Of a stretch of 8,853 nt of DNA, positions 6,311 through 8,853 are shown in pieces (position 1 is the stretch's first letter; every line of letters begins with the position of its first letter). Source of the DNA: Flavobacteriales bacterium (GTDB lineage Bacteria > Bacteroidota > Bacteroidia > Flavobacteriales_D > Crocinitomicaceae); assembly GCA_947462695.1 (NCBI GenBank), contig CANHQC010000067.1:1-8853 (forward strand). Reading direction: 5' to 3'. A program made the position numbers and the translations under genes. The notes under the pieces were generated by a model. It had not been told where the DNA came from. It saw nothing but the letters and a program-made list of their open reading frames with translations, and did not search any database.

Positions 6311-8431
6311 TCATGAAAGTTGAGTTATTCGCTTCAATCCAATTCGCTTGCGAACTATATCTACTTCAACCACTTGCACAGAAACATGGTCGTGCAATGA
6401 AATGATGGTGGTGGGGTCTTCGACATAACTATCCGACAAATTGGATTTATGTATCAACCCATTTTCCTTGATTCCGATATTAACGAATGCGCCAAAAGCT
6501 GTGACATTTGTAACGATTCCTCGCAAACGCATACCGATCTGCACATGTTCTATTGACTTTATTCGTTCATCAAACTCCAATATTTTAGCACTTCCTCTTG
6601 GATCGCGGCCGGGCTTTTTTAATTCTTCAACGATGTCATTAAACGTAAACGCATCAACACTTGAAAAATCTTCGGCATTCAAACTATTCAATACCTCTTG
6701 GTTTCCAATTAATTCGCTTAATGAAAGATTACGGCCTTTTGCAATCTGCTCTACAACAGCATAACTTTCGGGGTGAACAGCTGAATTATCCAGCGGTTGT
6801 ATACCATTCCGAATACGTAAAAATCCGGCGGCCTGCTCAAACGCTTTATCTCCCAATCGCGGTACTTTTTTGAGCTCTTTTCTCGATTTGAACGGTCCAT
6901 TTTCTTTGCGGTACTCAACCACTTTTTCAGCCAATTGCGGACCTAATCCAGAAACGTAACCCAATAAGTAAGGTGATGCCGTATTCAAATCAACACCAAC
7001 TGCATTCACACTTGAAATAACCACATCATCCAATGATTTCTTAAGCTCTGTTTGGTTCACTTCGTGTTGGTACTGTCCAACTCCAATTGATTTTGGATCA
7101 ATTTTAACCAATTCTGCCAAGGGGTCCATTAGTCGTCTGCCTATTGAAACGGCACCACGAACAGTTACATCGTAATCTGGAAATTCTTTTCGCGCAATCG
7201 GACTTGCGGAATAAATGGAAGCACCGTCTTCACGAACAACATAAACGGCAAGTTCCTTGCTAAATCGTATGCGTTGAATGAATTGTTCCGTTTCTCTTCC
7301 GGCTGTTCCGTCTCCAATGGCAACCGCATCAATTTTGTAAGCTTCTACTAATTGTGCAATTTTTGCTTGTGCTTGGCTCCATTCTTTTTGAGGCGGATGG
7401 GGAAAAATTGTAGTATTGTTAAGCAGATTTCCTTCTTCATTGAGGCAAACCACTTTACAACCTGTTCTGAATCCAGGATCAATGGCTAATATCCGTTTAT
7501 TCCCGAGTGGAGCAGCCAGTAGTAGCTGCCTTAAATTTTTCGCAAACACACGAATTGCGGCTTCATCCGCTTTTTCTTTTGCTATATTAAGGGCCTCATT
7601 TTCAATCGAAGGGAGTAAAAGACGTTTGTACGCATCCTTCACCGCATCTTTAACAAAACCGCCTATTTCATCGTTGGATTTCACAAATATCCGATTGAGT
7701 TGCTCAAGTGCTTCTTCAGCTTCAGGTTGAACTTTCAACGAAACTATCCCCTCATTGTGCGCCCTGTAAATAGCTAAAAAACGGTGGGAAGGACATCGGT
7801 ATAATGGCTCTGAAAAATCAAAGTAATCCGCATATTTAGCACCTTCAGCTTCCTTACCCTTGACTAACTTAGTTTGAATTACTGCTTTTCGCTCTATCAA
7901 CTGACGCAAGCGCGCTCGTGCATGCAACTGTTCATTTACCCATTCAGCAATAATATCGTTTGCACCCTGAAGGGCCATTTCTTCATCGAGTACCTCACCT
8001 TTAACAAAAGATGCGGCTAGTCGTTCTAACTGTCCTCCTCGCTGAGACATGATCATTTTTGCTAAAGGTTCCAGCCCTAGTTTTCGCGCTTTTTCTCCTC
8101 GTGTAAGTCTTTTTTGCTTGAAGGGTAAATAAAGGTCTTCAAGTTCAATTGAATCGAAACAATTTTTAATTTTCTCCTCTAATTCAGGGGTAAGTTTTCC
8201 CAATTCCTGAATTTGTGAAAGAATTGTTTTCTGACGAGCAACCATGGTGTCAAACCGTTGGGCTACATCACGTATTGCCGCAATTTGCACTTCATCTAAC
8301 CCGCCTGTGTGCTCCTTTCTATACCGAGCAATAAAAGGAACTGTGGATCCCTCCGCAAGTAATCGAAGCGTTCGATCAATGTTCTTTTCAGGGAGTGCAA
8401 GGCTTTTAACGCAATAAGTCAGTTGATTCAT
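6311..8431 (-). CDS. tex: Tex-family RNA-binding transcription accessory protein (706 aa)
   Basis: Cytosolic nucleic-acid-binding protein related to the eukaryotic elongation factor Spt6; bacterial members affect transcription and, in some pathogens, toxin expression. Length fits the family (about 700-780 aa). Domains in order: helical N-terminal region with STVPFIARYRKEHTGGLDE (about 29-47), a strong Tex signature; YqgF/RNase H-like domain starting LAIDPGFRTG (315-324) with AIGDGTAGRETE near 371-382; paired helix-hairpin-helix region beginning GVDLNTASPYLL (about 479-543); and a C-terminal S1 RNA-binding domain (about 629-702) with GIVTNVTAFGAFVNIG. I chose the ATG at 8431 over an in-frame TTG two codons upstream because it is the ordinary start. 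Reading frame is intact throughout. It probably heads a unit with the T9SS protein gene downstream. Confidence 0.95.
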   Translation of the reverse strand: MNQLTYCVKSLALPEKNIDRTLRLLAEGSTVPFIARYRKEHTGGLDEVQIAAIRDVAQRFDTMVARQKTILSQIQELGKLTPELEEKIKNCFDSIELEDLYLPFKQKRLTRGEKARKLGLEPLAKMIMSQRGGQLERLAASFVKGEVLDEEMALQGANDIIAEWVNEQLHARARLRQLIERKAVIQTKLVKGKEAEGAKYADYFDFSEPLYRCPSHRFLAIYRAHNEGIVSLKVQPEAEEALEQLNRIFVKSNDEIGGFVKDAVKDAYKRLLLPSIENEALNIAKEKADEAAIRVFAKNLRQLLLAAPLGNKRILAIDPGFRTGCKVVCLNEEGNLLNNTTIFPHPPQKEWSQAQAKIAQLVEAYKIDAVAIGDGTAGRETEQFIQRIRFSKELAVYVVREDGASIYSASPIARKEFPDYDVTVRGAVSIGRRLMDPLAELVKIDPKSIGVGQYQHEVNQTELKKSLDDVVISSVNAVGVDLNTASPYLLGYVSGLGPQLAEKVVEYRKENGPFKSRKELKKVPRLGDKAFEQAAGFLRIRNGIQPLDNSAVHPESYAVVEQIAKGRNLSLSELIGNQEVLNSLNAEDFSSVDAFTFNDIVEELKKPGRDPRGSAKILEFDERIKSIEHVQIGMRLRGIVTNVTAFGAFVNIGIKENGLIHKSNLSDSYVEDPTTIISLHDHVSVQVVEVDIVRKRIGLKRITQLS

Positions 8432-8450
8432 CTGCAATACATTTAGGTTG

Positions 8451-8481
8451 CAAAACTGCTAAAATCATTAGGTATCTGCAA
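8451..8481 (-). promoter_or_regulatory. Candidate promoter for tex (-33 and -7 elements)
   Basis: On the minus strand TTG (8479-8481) is followed after 20 bases by CAGTTTTG (8451-8458), a one-mismatch match to TAnnTTTG. Spacing is close to that of Bacteroidota promoters, and the -7 box lies 19 bases before the tex ATG, giving a short leader. It is the only candidate here with both elements. Confidence 0.4.
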
Positions 8482-8547
8482 CCATTCATTGAACCCCCAT
8501 CAATCTTCATTTTCAAACGAAAAATAGGTGTAGCAACAAGAATAATG

Positions 8548-8555
8548 TATCTTTC
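8548..8555 (+). promoter_or_regulatory. Weak -7 promoter candidate for the rlpA-like gene
   Basis: TATCTTTC differs from TAnnTTTG at the last base and lies 18 bases before the ATG at 8574. No clear -33 element is seen. The gene is divergent from tex, so a promoter must lie in this 142-bp gap; this is the best candidate found. Confidence 0.25.
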
Positions 8556-8573
8556 GGCCTCAAAATCAATAAG

Positions 8574-8853
8574 ATGAATAAATTTTTACTGCTATTTATT
8601 CCTTTACTATTCGCTTTTTGCTTGGCAAAATACAGTGAAATTGGAACAGCCAGTTACTACGGAAATTCACTGGAAGGGAGACGAACAGCATCCGGTGAGA
8701 TTTTTCGACAAGATAGTTTAACTGCAGCGCATAAAACGTTAAAATTTGGAACCTTAGTCCATGTAAAAAACTTGAAAAATGATTCAGTTGTAATCGTTAA
8801 AATAAATGATCGACTTCCTCGGAGTTCTTCTCGAATAATCGACTTATCTTTAC
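8574..8853 (+). CDS. RlpA-like septal-ring lytic transglycosylase, C-terminus cut off by window edge
   Basis: Exported double-psi beta-barrel protein; RlpA enzymes cleave glycan strands lacking stem peptides, aiding daughter-cell separation. 93 codons are visible before the right edge. Seen: an N-terminal hydrophobic signal (residues 4-18, likely cleavage near CLA at 16-18); GTASYYG at 24-30; RRTASGEIF at 36-44; TAAHKTLKFGT at 50-60; KINDRLP at 76-82; and RIIDLS at the end. Glu42, His53 and Asp79 align, with identical spacing, with the residues reported as important for activity in Pseudomonas RlpA, so an active enzyme is plausible. Cys16 is not in a good lipobox (Phe precedes it), so a soluble periplasmic form is more likely than a lipoprotein. 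Any SPOR domain would lie beyond the window. The start is the first ATG giving a signal peptide; the symbol is left blank because the protein is incomplete. Confidence 0.88.
   Translation, partial: MNKFLLLFIPLLFAFCLAKYSEIGTASYYGNSLEGRRTASGEIFRQDSLTAAHKTLKFGTLVHVKNLKNDSVVIVKINDRLPRSSSRIIDLSL

Noticed and set aside
8432..8437. TTG start two codons upstream for Tex
   Set aside because: The ATG at 8431 immediately follows and is the commoner start; the difference is only two residues.
1..8853. Search for a mobile element, phage, defence system, CRISPR array or RNA gene
   Set aside because: All coding space is filled by recognisable housekeeping, envelope or secreted-protein genes, with no transposase, integrase, nuclease cluster, regular direct repeats or tRNA-like folds seen by eye.

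Overview
The window looks like an ordinary chromosomal stretch from a low-GC member of the Bacteroidota, most likely a flavobacterium-type marine or freshwater lineage. Three things suggest this. The secreted protein at 5149-6267 ends in a type IX secretion (T9SS) sorting domain, which is essentially confined to this phylum. Matches to the Bacteroidota promoter element TAnnTTTG lie ahead of several genes. Shine-Dalgarno sites are absent and A-rich leaders are common. The genus is not determinable from the sequence alone.

Layout from left to right. A tight minus-strand operon (about 1-1613) reads rhodanese, DedA-family membrane protein, then aroE (shikimate dehydrogenase, cut by the left edge); the junctions are a 1-base gap and a 4-base ATGA overlap. 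A 107-bp divergent promoter region separates it from the plus-strand pair menA-menC (1721-3690), whose stop and start overlap by one base. menC converges, with only 13 bp between stop codons, on a minus-strand RhlE-type DEAD-box RNA helicase (3704-4981). Upstream of the helicase lie its probable promoter and a clear intrinsic terminator (5102-5131), which ends the next minus-strand unit: tex (6311-8431) followed by a gene for a small secreted T9SS protein with two SprB-like repeats (5149-6267). After a 142-bp divergent gap, a plus-strand RlpA-like gene starts at 8574 and runs off the right edge.

How the genes relate. aroE supplies the shikimate/chorismate route, and chorismate is the precursor for menaquinone, whose later steps are carried out by MenC (o-succinylbenzoate synthase) and MenA (prenyltransferase). 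The DedA protein belongs to a family linked to recycling of the undecaprenyl-phosphate carrier, and RlpA acts on peptidoglycan, so envelope functions recur. RhlE and Tex are RNA-related housekeeping factors. No gene-free stretch exceeds 300 bp. I saw no RNA genes, CRISPR arrays, insertion sequences, phage genes or attachment sites. No new system is evident; the least familiar item is the T9SS-exported repeat protein, and the most suggestive linkage is rhodanese with DedA.
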